Assembly: GCA_019115265.1 (NCBI GenBank)
Contig: DXDX01000039.1
Coordinates: 1-32,184, forward strand
Reading direction: 5' to 3'
Source of the DNA: Candidatus Flavonifractor merdigallinarum
GTDB lineage: Bacteria > Bacillota > Clostridia > Oscillospirales > Oscillospiraceae
DNA length: 32,184 bases
A program made the translations under genes and the position numbers. Of the stretch, positions 7,937 through 16,538 are shown in pieces. How positions within the stretch are numbered: the stretch's first letter is position 1; every line of letters begins with the position of its first letter. The notes under the pieces are model-generated. The model did no database searches, was not told where the DNA came from, and worked only from the letters and a program-made list of their open reading frames with translations.

Positions 7937-8779
7937 ATGATCCGTATTGTGACTGACAGCACCAGCGACCTCTCGCCCCAGCGCGCCGCCCAGCTGGGCG
8001 TGGAGGTAGTGCCGCTGGCCGTCCACTTTGGGGAAGAATCGTTTTTGGACGGCGTGGAGATGACCAAGGAGGCGTTCTATACCCGTCTGGCGGGAGTGGA
8101 GACTTTGCCCACCACCTCCCAGGTTCCGCCGGAGACCTTCATCCAGACCTTCCGCCGCATCCGGGAGGAGGGGGACGAGGTGCTGGGGCTCTTCATCGCC
8201 GGGGCCATGTCCGGCACCTGCCAGTCGGCCCACATCGCCCGTGAGGTGGTGGACGAGGACCACATCGCCATTGTGGAGACGGGTACCGTCACCTTTGGGC
8301 TGGGCCTTCTGGTGGAGGTGGCCTGCCGCCTGCGGGACCAGGGCCTCTCCCTCTCCGAGCTGTCCGAGCGGCTGGGGGAGCTGGCCGGTCGCATCCGCCT
8401 GCTGGCGGTAGTGGACACCCTGAAATACCTCAAGATGGGGGGACGCATCTCTGGGGCCACCGCAGTGGTGGGGGGTATTCTGGGTATCACCCCCATTATC
8501 ACCATTGAGAACGGCCTGGTGGAGTCGGTGGGAAAGACCCGGGGCCGCAAGGCCGGGTTCCAGTTCATCCAGAAGTGGCTCCAGGAGAAGGAGGCCCCCG
8601 ACACGTCCCTGCCGGTGACCTTCGGCCACTCCAATTCCCCCAAGGCGCTGGAGGAGTGTATGGCCTTCTTTGGGCCGCAGCTGGCCGGGGCTGACCTGCT
8701 GCCCAGCGACATCGGCGCGGTGGTGGGCACCCATGTGGGGCCGGGTGCGGTGGGCCTGGCGTATTTTGTGCAGAAGTAA
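7937..8779 (+). CDS. DegV family fatty-acid-binding protein
   Basis: A 280-residue cytosolic protein of the DegV family, which binds a long-chain fatty acid and in some members feeds fatty-acid kinase FakA. Visible signatures: N-terminal IVTDSTSDL, the TTSQVPPETF motif containing the fatty-acid-head-group threonine/serine region, ISGATAVVGGILGITPIITI in the middle, and the C-terminal GTHVGPGAVGLAY motif. Length is normal (about 280). I chose ATG 7937 because AAAGGAAG lies about 10 bases before it and because homologues start at this MIRIVTDS. It is transcribed alone between a clear promoter and a clear terminator. No fakA is present in the window, so its kinase partner would be elsewhere. Confidence 0.93.
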   Translation: MIRIVTDSTSDLSPQRAAQLGVEVVPLAVHFGEESFLDGVEMTKEAFYTRLAGVETLPTTSQVPPETFIQTFRRIREEGDEVLGLFIAGAMSGTCQSAHIAREVVDEDHIAIVETGTVTFGLGLLVEVACRLRDQGLSLSELSERLGELAGRIRLLAVVDTLKYLKMGGRISGATAVVGGILGITPIITIENGLVESVGKTRGRKAGFQFIQKWLQEKEAPDTSLPVTFGHSNSPKALEECMAFFGPQLAGADLLPSDIGAVVGTHVGPGAVGLAYFVQK

Positions 8780-8787
8780 GGAAAAAA

Positions 8788-8834
8788 GCCGCAGGATTCA
8801 TCCCTTTTTGGGGGCTGGTCCTGCGGCCTTTCTT
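8788..8834 (+). terminator. Intrinsic terminator after degV-like gene
   Basis: Stem GCCGCAGGA (8788-8796) pairs with TCCTGCGGC (8819-8827), with inner pairing of ATCCC and GGGGG-side bases, and is followed by CTTTCTT. It lies 9 bases after the stop codon. Confidence 0.8.
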
Positions 8835-8837
8835 GCG

Positions 8838-8866
8838 TTGCATAGATTGGGGAATGGGTGTATACT
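8838..8866 (+). promoter_or_regulatory. Sigma-A promoter for mntP
   Basis: TTGCAT (8838-8843), a 17-base spacer and TATACT (8861-8866). The predicted leader is only about 45 bases, too short for a yybP-ykoY manganese riboswitch, so control by that RNA is not supported here. Confidence 0.75.
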
Positions 8867-8919
8867 GAAAACCATTGTGCCCGCTGGTTTGAGCCGGGGC
8901 TGGGAAAGGGAGAATGTGC

Positions 8920-9486
8920 ATGAGTTTGTGGGAACTGTTTCTTATCGCGGTGGGGCTGTCCATGGACGCCTTTGCCGTGTCCATCTGCAAGGGGCTCTCG
9001 GTGGGGCGGGTACGCCCCGGCCACGCCCTCACCGCCGGGGTGTGGTTCGGCGGGTTTCAGGCCCTGATGCCCCTGCTGGGCTGGGCGCTGGGCACCCGCT
9101 TCCAGGCCCTCATCACCAATGTGGACCACTGGATTGCCTTCCTGCTGCTGGGTTTTATCGGGGGCAGCATGGTGTGGGAGTCCTTCCGGGGCGAGGAAGA
9201 GGAAGTGGATGCCTCCTTCTCCCCCCGCACTATGTTCCCGCTGGCGGTGGCCACCAGCATTGACGCCCTGGCGGTGGGGGTGACCTTCGCGTTTCTCCAG
9301 GTGGACATTGTCCCCGCGGTCAGCTTTATTGGGGTGACGACTCTGGTCTGCTCGGCGGTGGGTGTCTATTTGGGCGGCGTTGTGGGAGAGCGCTTCCAGG
9401 CCCGGGCCAAGCTCTTTGGCGGAGTGGTGCTCATTGTCATGGGCTGTAAAATCCTTCTGGAGCATTTGGGTATTTTGAAGCTCTGA
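8920..9486 (+). CDS. mntP: Manganese efflux pump MntP
   Basis: A 188-residue inner-membrane manganese exporter with six predicted helices in two related halves. The paired acidic motifs GLSMDAFAVSICKGL (helix 1) and ATSIDALAVGVTFAFL (helix 4) are the hallmark of MntP and hold the metal-coordinating Asp residues; the end VVLIVMGCKILLEHLG is also typical. Start: ATG 8920 has GGGAGA about 7 bases before it, while ATG 8914 is too close to the ribosome site. Length fits the family (about 185-190). It is a single-gene unit with its own promoter. No terminator is obvious before repeat copy B, which may provide one through its hairpins. Confidence 0.93.
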   Translation: MSLWELFLIAVGLSMDAFAVSICKGLSVGRVRPGHALTAGVWFGGFQALMPLLGWALGTRFQALITNVDHWIAFLLLGFIGGSMVWESFRGEEEEVDASFSPRTMFPLAVATSIDALAVGVTFAFLQVDIVPAVSFIGVTTLVCSAVGVYLGGVVGERFQARAKLFGGVVLIVMGCKILLEHLGILKL

Positions 9487-9528
9487 AAACAGCGTTGTTT
9501 CGTTTTTCCCGTCCAAGGCGGGAAGGTT

Positions 9529-9931
9529 TTGCGCTCGCCGCGCGGGCCGCTTACTCAGCGGGAGCACCGCTTTCTTTGCCAAAGAAAGCGGTGGGAAAGA
9601 AAGCGCAGAGGGGGCGCTGCCCCCTCTGCACTCCCCCCAATGCGCAACCGGGCTAGATTTCTACTGCGGAGAAATTGCGCCGGTGCGGTGCCATTTGCAC
9701 CAGGCTTACCGCCTATGAGGGGAGCGTTGTACTGCCATGCAAGACAGGTAGCCGCAAAGACTGGAGGTCCGCACCCACAAAATGGGGCGGCCCCCGAAAA
9801 AGGCCGCCCTTTTGGAGGGGAGTGGAGAGGGGAACGAGAAGTTCCCCTCTCCGCCTTTTCTTTCCCCGGTTTCTTTTCCGCGAAAAGAAATCGGGTCCCC
9901 GCTGGATAAGCGGCCCGCGCGGCGAGCGCAA
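9529..9931. repeat. Dispersed hairpin repeat, copy B, with terminal inverted repeats
   Basis: A 403-bp element filling the gap between mntP and the next, convergent gene. Its ends (9529-9562 and 9898-9931) are 34-base inverted repeats that agree at 32 positions and begin TTGCGCTCGCCGCGCGGGCC. Inside are strong hairpins at 9567-9591 (12-base arms), 9605-9629 (11), 9785-9809 (8), 9824-9852 (12) and 9866-9893 (about 12). Between them lies a core without strong hairpins from 9712 (CCTATGAGG) to about 9762 that is well conserved in copies A and C. No good open frame with a ribosome site is seen. Form suggests a MITE-like element; no transposase is present. Target duplication is not evident. Confidence 0.85.
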
Positions 9932-9979
9932 CCCCTCCCGGCCTAGCCGGGGCAGAACGCCCACGCAAAAACAGTCAGA

Positions 9980-11452
9980 TTACTGATGGTCCGCGCCGGT
10001 GAGGTAGTTGTAGAACGCCAGATTCACATAGAGGTCCACCGGCTCCACTTTCAAGCTGGGCGCCTTCTCCTTGACCACCTTGGCGATGGCGTCCCCGCCG
10101 TCCACGGTGGAGAAGGGGTGGATGGTGTAGGCGCCGTTGCGCACCACATTGTCCACGATGTGCACAAAGTTCTCCTTGTCACTCATGGGCACGGTGGAGG
10201 TGTACAGGGGCTGCCACCACGCGCCCTCCAGCAGAGGCACAGTGGGGTTGCCGTTCTCGTCGGTGTTGCTGTCCCACTTCTTGGCATACTGGCCCACAAT
10301 GGCGTCGAACGCCTCCTTGTCCGCCACCGTGTCAAACTCCAGCTTCATGTCATACTCCGTGGCGTAGCACAGCCAGCGGCCGCCGTCAATGGGCTTGAGC
10401 TCATAGGTGGGGGTGGACTCAATCTGGGTGGGGTCGCCCCACTCCACCAGGTACTCATAGATGGAGGTCTTGGGCTCCAGCTGCACCTTGGCGTCCAGCC
10501 CCTCGCTGTTCAGAAGGGCGATGAGCTGCACCGCGTGGGTGATGTCGCTGTGGCCATATTGCAGGGTATAGCTGGGCAGGAAGCGAGCGTCATACCCATC
10601 ATACTTCAGGTTGTAGCCAGTGGAGGCCCCGGCAATCACCAGCTCCGCGCCCAAATCGGACAGGGTGGCGTCATCAAAGAGGCCGAAGGAGGCCCAGGCG
10701 GACTGGAGCTTCTGATAGATGTCGCTGTCACTGGCGTTGCCCAGGTAGTTGCGGCCCTGGCCGGAGATTTCCACCGCATTCATGAGGATGGTGGTGGCGG
10801 TATCGCCGTTCACCGCGCCGCCAAAGTCCCAGGTGGAGGAGGCCAAAGAGCTGTCCAGCGCAGCAGCCACATAGCCGGCGTAGGCGTCGCTCACACCGGT
10901 GACGCCGTAGGCGGCCAGACGCTCGGCGGCCTTGCCGGTATCCGGCTCGGCGGTGTAGGTGAGGGCCAGCTCCTCCAGCCCAGCGGCGGACACTGCACCG
11001 GCCACCGCCTCGGCGAGGGTAAAGGTGCCGCTGCCATTGGTCTTGTTGGTGCCGCCGATTTTCTCCAGAGCGGCGTTGAAGCTCTCCCGGGAGAGGGTTC
11101 CCGTCAGGGGGGAGATGCCGAAGTAGGTCTGGAGATACTCCCCATCCTTGGAGTCGGCAGTGTTCTCACTGAGGTGGACGGAAGAGGTGGAGCCGTCCCA
11201 GGCCACGTTCACCCCCAGCGCCTCTCCCATGGCGCGCACCGGCAGATAGGTGGTGCCCTCGCTGACGAATACGCCGGTGGGGTTCCCCTTGGAGTCCACC
11301 GGGGTGATGGACTGGTCGGCGACATAGAGGTCGATGTCGGTGTTCACCGTAAAGGTCTTTTGCACCAGAGCAGCTCCGGCGGGGAGGGCCAGCCCAGCCG
11401 CCAGAGAGGCAGCCAGCAGGCCGCCCATGAGAGGTTTCGACATGTGTTTCAT
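9980..11452 (-). CDS. Secreted protein with copper-amine-oxidase-N-like domain
   Basis: A 490-residue protein with a signal peptide (residues 1-28, ending LPAGAA). Residues 38-96 match the copper amine oxidase N-terminal type domain (stalk domain) found in many Clostridial exported proteins: TTYLPVRAMGEALGVNVAW is the signature. This domain does not make it an oxidase; no catalytic amine oxidase domain is seen. The remainder (about 100-490) is acidic and rich in Ala, Tyr, Asp and Trp, and I recognise no family. Start ATG 11452 has AAGGAAGGA upstream. It follows nupQ by 63 bases on the same strand and may be read from the importer operon. Repeat copy B lies just past its stop. Confidence 0.85.
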   Translation of the reverse strand: MKHMSKPLMGGLLAASLAAGLALPAGAALVQKTFTVNTDIDLYVADQSITPVDSKGNPTGVFVSEGTTYLPVRAMGEALGVNVAWDGSTSSVHLSENTADSKDGEYLQTYFGISPLTGTLSRESFNAALEKIGGTNKTNGSGTFTLAEAVAGAVSAAGLEELALTYTAEPDTGKAAERLAAYGVTGVSDAYAGYVAAALDSSLASSTWDFGGAVNGDTATTILMNAVEISGQGRNYLGNASDSDIYQKLQSAWASFGLFDDATLSDLGAELVIAGASTGYNLKYDGYDARFLPSYTLQYGHSDITHAVQLIALLNSEGLDAKVQLEPKTSIYEYLVEWGDPTQIESTPTYELKPIDGGRWLCYATEYDMKLEFDTVADKEAFDAIVGQYAKKWDSNTDENGNPTVPLLEGAWWQPLYTSTVPMSDKENFVHIVDNVVRNGAYTIHPFSTVDGGDAIAKVVKEKAPSLKVEPVDLYVNLAFYNYLTGADHQ

Positions 11453-11515
11453 AAAATTCCTTCCTTTCTTTTCCCAGCCGCCCGCAGGCAGCATTGCCAC
11501 ACAACACCGGAGAAG

Positions 11516-12484
11516 TTAGCGCTTGCCCTTGTCGTAAATCTCACCCAAAGCCCGGGGCGCCCGGTTGCTCTTGGAGAAGAAAATCAGCAGAAGCAGGGTA
11601 ATGAGATAAGGCAGGGTCATAAAGAGGTCGGAGAAGGCGGAGGGGAGGCCCAGCACCTGGGTGAGGGCAAATCCGCCGGAGCGGGCCAGTCCGAAGATGA
11701 GGCACGCCCCCAGGGTGGGCATAATCTGCCAGTTACCGAAGATGAGCGCAGCAATAGCCAGGTAGCCATACCCCATGTAAATGGAGGGGGAGAACTGGGC
11801 GGAGATGGAGTAGGCAAAGCAGATGCCGCCCAGACCGGACAGAGCGCCGGACACCATCACCGCGCCGAAGCGCACCCGGCCAACCTCCACACCGGCGGCG
11901 TCCACCGCATGGGGGTTGTCGCCGCAGGCCCGCAGGTGCATCCCGAAGCGAGTCTTGTAGAGCACATACCAGGCCACCAGGGCCACCACCACAATTACCA
12001 GCTCAAAGGGATAAATGTTGGTAAACACCGCACCCACCACAGGGATCTGGGAGATACCGGGCACTGAGAAGCGGGTGGAGGTGGTCAGCACAAACTTGTT
12101 GGAGGGCGCGCCGAACACCGTGGCGTTGAGCTGGCTGGTGAGGAAGGTGGTCAGCGCGGTGGCCAAAATGTTGATGACCACACCGCTGATGACCTGATTG
12201 GCCTTGAACTTCACGCACAGCACTGCGTGAATGAGGGAGTAAATCATGGCCCCCAGCATGGCAAACACCATGGCGATGAACATAGGCGCCTGACTGCCCG
12301 CGGCAAACATGCCGGACACCAGAGTGGCGGCCAGCGCACCGCTGAACGCGCCCATACCCTGAAGGCCCTCAATGGCCAGGTTGGTCACGCCGCTGCGTTC
12401 GCTGTAAATGCCGCCGATGGCCATAATAAAGAGGGGCAGAGCAAAGGAGAGGCCGTCAATAATCATGGTATTCAAGATGGTCAT
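11516..12484 (-). CDS. nupQ: Nucleoside ABC transporter permease (NupQ-like)
   Basis: A 322-residue inner-membrane permease of the BPD_transp_2 family, the second permease of a Bmp-type nucleoside importer. It has about eight to nine hydrophobic segments; the motif GIYSERSGVTNLAIEG near the N terminus and GGICFAYSISAQFSP in the second half match the NupQ/YufQ group. Its ATG overlaps the stop codon of the preceding permease by four bases (ATGA), so the two are translationally coupled and should form a heterodimer. Length fits (about 310-320). Likely cargo is purine and pyrimidine nucleosides by family; specificity cannot be read from sequence. Confidence 0.92.
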   Translation of the reverse strand: MTILNTMIIDGLSFALPLFIMAIGGIYSERSGVTNLAIEGLQGMGAFSGALAATLVSGMFAAGSQAPMFIAMVFAMLGAMIYSLIHAVLCVKFKANQVISGVVINILATALTTFLTSQLNATVFGAPSNKFVLTTSTRFSVPGISQIPVVGAVFTNIYPFELVIVVVALVAWYVLYKTRFGMHLRACGDNPHAVDAAGVEVGRVRFGAVMVSGALSGLGGICFAYSISAQFSPSIYMGYGYLAIAALIFGNWQIMPTLGACLIFGLARSGGFALTQVLGLPSAFSDLFMTLPYLITLLLLIFFSKSNRAPRALGEIYDKGKR

Positions 12485-13647
12485 GCCTGCTCCCCCTTTC
12501 CTTGGGCGGAAGTACTCTGGGCCAGCGCGTCCCGGGCGCGCTGGCGGCTGCGGTTGATGAGATAGCTGAAGAACGCCCCGCAGGCGGCGAAGAGAAGAAT
12601 GAGGCCGGTAATAAGGGAGCTGATCTCCTGCCGCACCCCCACGGTGGAGCTCATATAGGTGCTCCCCTTGTCAATGACGGTGATGAGGAAGGAGGAGAAG
12701 ATAATGCCAATGGGGTTGGAGTTGCCCAGCAGGGACACCGCGATGGCGTCAAAGCCGGTGGAGATGAGCACATCGGGCTGGATGGAGCCGTAGTAGCCCA
12801 GGTAGTAGGTCACACCGGCCAGACCAGCCAGCGCCCCCGACAGGGCCATGGTCACCACCAGATTGCGCCCCACATTGATGCCCACATAGCGGGCAGCCTT
12901 GGGATTGGCGCCAATGGCGCGGAACTCAAAACCCAGGCGCATTTTCTGGAAGAGGAACTGGACCAGCACCACCGCCACAAGGGCCAGCACAATGCCCAGC
13001 GGAATCTCCATCTTCAAATCTCCCACCGGCGTGTCCATGAGGGAGAGGCGGGCGGAGGCGTTGATGGCCTTGGACTGGCGGGAAACCGGGTCCGCCAGGT
13101 AGTATTTGATGACGAAGCTCCCGGCGTAGCGGAAGATGTAGTTGAGCATGATGGCGGAGACCACCTCATTGATGTTCCACTTGTGCTTCAAAAAGCCGAT
13201 GAGGGCGGCCACCGCCGCGCCCACCGCCATACCGATGATCACCACCAGAGGCTTGGCCACCACAGCAGGCAGGTCGGAATAGCCCACCGTCACCGTGGCC
13301 ACCAGACCGGAGAGCAGCATCTGGCCGGACACACCGATATTGAAAAGGCCCGACTTGAAGGCCACCGCCACCGACAGGGAGGCAAAGAGCATGGGGGTCC
13401 AGGCGTTGACCAGGCTCATAAAGTCGGTGAGCATACTCTTTTTGCCCGCGTAAGAGGCCTTGGGCAGCAGGCCGGAGCCCTGGAGGAAGCTGGTGAAGGC
13501 CACCAGCGGGTTCTTGCCCAGAATCAGGAGCACCACCGATCCGGCCAGGAGGCTCAGCACAATGGCGAAGAGGGGGATGGAGATGCGCTGGCGCTTCTCA
13601 TCTCCCATGAGGAAGAGAAAGCCCCGCTTGAGCGGATTAACCTTCAT
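12481..13647 (-). CDS. nupP: Nucleoside ABC transporter permease (NupP-like)
   Basis: A 388-residue permease of the BPD_transp_2 family, the longer of the two permeases, as in the B. subtilis nupNOPQ order. Membrane segments are visible throughout, for example IPLFAIVLSLLAGSVVLLIL near the start and LIPGLILLFA-like helices at the end; LSGALAGLAGVTYYLGYYGS is the family-typical stretch in the second half. It starts inside the last 11 bases of the ATPase gene and its stop overlaps the nupQ start, so the three transporter genes are tightly coupled. The C terminus is basic and cytosolic. Confidence 0.92.
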   Translation of the reverse strand: MKVNPLKRGFLFLMGDEKRQRISIPLFAIVLSLLAGSVVLLILGKNPLVAFTSFLQGSGLLPKASYAGKKSMLTDFMSLVNAWTPMLFASLSVAVAFKSGLFNIGVSGQMLLSGLVATVTVGYSDLPAVVAKPLVVIIGMAVGAAVAALIGFLKHKWNINEVVSAIMLNYIFRYAGSFVIKYYLADPVSRQSKAINASARLSLMDTPVGDLKMEIPLGIVLALVAVVLVQFLFQKMRLGFEFRAIGANPKAARYVGINVGRNLVVTMALSGALAGLAGVTYYLGYYGSIQPDVLISTGFDAIAVSLLGNSNPIGIIFSSFLITVIDKGSTYMSSTVGVRQEISSLITGLILLFAACGAFFSYLINRSRQRARDALAQSTSAQGKGEQA

Positions 13648-15178
13648 GCTGCTTCACCCCCATCATAAACTGGCCCACCTCATTGGTGGTCAGGCTGTCC
13701 GCCGGTGCGGTCTTTAAGAGCTCGCCGTTGTAGATGACGCCGATGGTGTCCGCCAGGGCCATAATCTCATCCAGCTCCAGGGAGATGAGCAGCACGGCCC
13801 GGCCTTTGTCCCGCTCCGCCAGAATCTGGCGGTGGATGTTCTCAATGGCGCCGATGTCCAGGCCGCGGGTGGGCTGGACAAAAATCATCAGGGCGCAATC
13901 CTGGTCAATCTCCCGGGCGATGATGGCCTTTTGCTGGTTGCCGCCCGACATGGAGCGCACCACGGTCTGAACCCCCTGGCCGCTGCGGATGTCGTAGCGG
14001 TCAATGAGCTCCTTGCCGTAGCGCAGGAATTCCGCCCGGTTCAGGATCCCCCGGTTGCAGAAGGGGGCGCGGTAGTAGTTTTTCAGACCCAGGTTGTCCG
14101 CCAGATCAAAGTCCAGAATAAGGCCCACGCTCTGCCGGTCCTCGGGGATGTAGGCCACACCGGCCTCCTCCCGCTCCCGGACGGTGGCGTGTGTGATGTC
14201 CTGCCCGGAGAGGGTGATGCTGCCCTCTTCGGCCTCCAGCATTCCGGCGATGGCGTCGGCAATCTCGGTCTGTCCGTTGCCGGACACACCGGCAATGGCA
14301 AAGACCTCGCCCCCCCGGACGGAGAAGGACACGTCCTTTACCACCGGGAAGTGGTCGGCGTTCTTCACGGTCAGGTGGGAAACCTTCAGTACCTCCGGCC
14401 CGAAGTTGGCCGGGTTCTTCTCCACCGTCAAGTCCACCTCACGGCCCACCATCAGATTGGCCATGGTCTGGGTAGAGGTGGAGGGCACGTCCAGCACGTC
14501 AATGAGGCGGCCCCGGTTGAGGATGGCGCAGCGGTCGGCCACCTGTTTAATCTCCTCCAGCTTGTGGGTAATGAGGATGATGGTCTTGCCGCCGTCCCGG
14601 AGGTTGCGGATGATTTGGAGCAGGAAGTCAATCTCCTGGGGGGTGAGCACTGCGGTGGGCTCGTCAAAAATGAGGATTTCCGCCTCACGGTAGAGCATTT
14701 TGAGGATTTCCACCCGCTGCTGGGTGGACACGTTTACATCCTCAATTTTCTGGGTAGGGTCCACCTCCAGCCCGTAGCGGGCGGACAGCTCCGCAATGCG
14801 CTTATTGGAGCCCTTGATGTCCACCACCGGCAGGATTCCGCCCAGGCGCACCTTGGGCTCAATGCCCAGAATAATGTTTTCCGCGATGGTGTAGTTCTGC
14901 ACCAGCTTGAAGTGCTGGTGCACCATGCCGATGTTCAGGCGGGTGGCATAGTTGGGGGAGGAGATGTGCTCCTTCTTGCCCCGCACATAGATCTCGCCCT
15001 CATCCGGCTCATACATCCCGAAGAGCATACTCATCAGGGTGGATTTTCCCGCGCCGTTTTCCCCCAGGAGGACGAAAATCTCCCCCTTTTTGATTCCCAG
15101 GGAGATGTCGTCGTTGGCGACAATTCCGGGGAAGCGTTTGGTAATGTGCCGCATTTCCACAATGTACTCGTCCGACAT
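13637..15178 (-). CDS. nupO: Nucleoside ABC transporter ATP-binding protein (NupO-like)
   Basis: A cytosolic ATPase of 513 residues with two nucleotide-binding domains in tandem, as in sugar and nucleoside importers (RbsA/NupO type). First half: Walker A GENGAGKST, signature region VSTQQRVEILKML and Walker B ILIFDEPTAVL. Second half: degenerate Walker A GVSGNGQTE, signature MSGGNQQK and FVQPTRGLD in place of a standard Walker B. This asymmetry is normal for the family. Start is uncertain among GTG 15187, ATG 15184 and ATG 15178; AAGGAG ends 10 bases before 15178 and only 4 before 15184. It lies 190 bases after bmpA, with a stem-loop between. Confidence 0.93.
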   Translation of the reverse strand: MSDEYIVEMRHITKRFPGIVANDDISLGIKKGEIFVLLGENGAGKSTLMSMLFGMYEPDEGEIYVRGKKEHISSPNYATRLNIGMVHQHFKLVQNYTIAENIILGIEPKVRLGGILPVVDIKGSNKRIAELSARYGLEVDPTQKIEDVNVSTQQRVEILKMLYREAEILIFDEPTAVLTPQEIDFLLQIIRNLRDGGKTIILITHKLEEIKQVADRCAILNRGRLIDVLDVPSTSTQTMANLMVGREVDLTVEKNPANFGPEVLKVSHLTVKNADHFPVVKDVSFSVRGGEVFAIAGVSGNGQTEIADAIAGMLEAEEGSITLSGQDITHATVREREEAGVAYIPEDRQSVGLILDFDLADNLGLKNYYRAPFCNRGILNRAEFLRYGKELIDRYDIRSGQGVQTVVRSMSGGNQQKAIIAREIDQDCALMIFVQPTRGLDIGAIENIHRQILAERDKGRAVLLISLELDEIMALADTIGVIYNGELLKTAPADSLTTNEVGQFMMGVKQHEG

Positions 15179-15276
15179 CCGCATCACGCTCCTTCTCGTA
15201 TCTGATGTCCGGTGTGCTCATCCAGCGCCGGACATCACTTCCGCCGCCGGATCAGCACCCATCCCAAACGAGGAAA

Positions 15277-15311
15277 GGGGGCGCGCCGAAGCGTTTCGGT
15301 ATCGCGCCCCC
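15277..15311 (-). terminator. Stem-loop between bmpA and nupO
   Basis: GGGGGCGCG (15277-15285) pairs with CGCGCCCCC (15303-15311) and an inner CCGAA pairs with TTCGG (15286-15290, 15295-15299). On the minus strand it is followed only by TTT. It is probably a partial terminator or an RNA-protecting 3' end that lets the lipoprotein be made in excess of the transporter, as is usual for binding-protein operons. That role is inference. Confidence 0.6.
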
Positions 15312-15368
15312 CTCCCAGACAGGTCTCTTTATGGAGTGGTCAGGTCTGTTTTGTCCCGAACCCGGCGA

Positions 15369-16538
15369 TTAGAGGCCGGGGAAGTCGTCGGGGGTGTAGC
15401 CGTTGAAGTTGGAGGCGGGCTTGATGGTGCCGTCCTTCACCTTGGGATACAGCTCATCCAGCATGGAAATGGTGTCAGCGCTCATCTGCTGGCGGCCCTC
15501 CTCGGAGACATAGCCGGTGGAGTCGGTGTCAGCATACAGGGTGTAGTTGCCGCCCTTGAAGCTGCCGTCCACAATGGCGTTGAGCTGGCGCTCCACGTTG
15601 ACAGCCATGTTCTTGAGCACGGAGGTGAGGATGATGTTGGAGTCGCCGTTGGCGCCGTCGTCATACTGGTCCACGTCGCAGCCGATGACCATGGCAGCGC
15701 CATTGGACTCCTTGGCGGCGGTGAACACACCGTTGCCGGAGGCGCCGGCGGCCACAAAGATGACGTCCACGCCCTGCTGGATGAGGGCATTGCCGATGAC
15801 CTTACCGGTGGCCTCATCGCTGAAGTTGCCGGAGTAGTTGCCGCCCACGTTGGCGCCGGTCACGTCAGTACCGGCGTAGGAGGGCAGCTCCACCACCTCA
15901 GCGGTGGCGCCCAGGTTCTTGCTGGCGTAGTTCACGCCGGACTCAAAGCCGTACTGATAGTTGACGTTGGAGGGGTAGGCCACACCGTTGACCACGGCCA
16001 CCTTGCCGGTCTTGGTCTCCAGAGCGGCGGCCACACCAGCGAAGAAGCCGCTCTCCTGCTCGGCAAACTGCATGGCGTAGACGTTCTCCACCTCGACCTC
16101 GTTGCCCTCAGCGTCGCTGGGGAAGGAGTCCACCAGGATGAACTTCTTCTCGGGGTTTTCCTCGGCCACGGTGGCGATGCCGGCGAACTGGAAGCCGGTG
16201 CACACCAGCACGTCATAGTCCGCCACAATGTCGGCCACGGTCTGAGCCGCGGCGGAGGGGTCGCCGGTGGGCTCCTGGACGGGAGTCACGGTGTCGATGT
16301 TGCCGCGGGACTCAATGAAGCTGACAATGCCGTCGTAGTTATTCTCATTGAAGGAGCCGTCGTCCACGGTGTTGGGGCTGGTGACAATGGCAATCTTCAT
16401 CCCCTGGGCATCGCCGCCGCCCTCTCCGCCGCTGCTGCTGGGGGAGGTGGACTGGGTGGTCTGACCGCTGGAGCAGGCAGCCAGAGACAGGGTCATGCCG
16501 AGGGACAGGCCCAGAGCAATCAGCTTTTTGAACTTCAT
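15369..16538 (-). CDS. bmpA: Nucleoside-binding lipoprotein, BMP family (NupN-like)
   Basis: A 389-residue substrate-binding lipoprotein. The signal peptide ends in the lipobox LAAC (Cys about residue 22), followed by a Ser/Gly-rich tether, then the BMP domain beginning MKIAIVTSPNTVDDGSFNEN, which matches the family start around the ligand pocket (DDGSFN). Further family motifs are VCTGFQFAG, KFILVDSFP and VDVIFVAAGASGNGV. BMP proteins (PnrA of Treponema, NupN of Bacillus) bind purine nucleosides. The ribosome site AAGGAGGAAAC is very strong. It opens the importer operon. Upstream about 100 bases there is a weak promoter match (TATGAT at 16605-16610). I found no convincing purine riboswitch in the leader. 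Confidence 0.94.
   Translation of the reverse strand: MKFKKLIALGLSLGMTLSLAACSSGQTTQSTSPSSSGGEGGGDAQGMKIAIVTSPNTVDDGSFNENNYDGIVSFIESRGNIDTVTPVQEPTGDPSAAAQTVADIVADYDVLVCTGFQFAGIATVAEENPEKKFILVDSFPSDAEGNEVEVENVYAMQFAEQESGFFAGVAAALETKTGKVAVVNGVAYPSNVNYQYGFESGVNYASKNLGATAEVVELPSYAGTDVTGANVGGNYSGNFSDEATGKVIGNALIQQGVDVIFVAAGASGNGVFTAAKESNGAAMVIGCDVDQYDDGANGDSNIILTSVLKNMAVNVERQLNAIVDGSFKGGNYTLYADTDSTGYVSEEGRQQMSADTISMLDELYPKVKDGTIKPASNFNGYTPDDFPGL

Noticed and set aside
8835-8919. yybP-ykoY manganese riboswitch before mntP
   Set aside because: The promoter leaves a leader of only about 45 bases, and the riboswitch core is not visible; the nearby hairpin is the terminator of the degV-like gene.
9712-9909. 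Coding frames across the dispersed repeat
   Set aside because: The frames differ among the three copies, lack ribosome sites and are broken by stops and indels; only DNA-level features are shared.
9980-11452. Copper amine oxidase
   Set aside because: Only the small N-terminal stalk-type domain is present; the large catalytic domain with the topaquinone tyrosine motif is absent.
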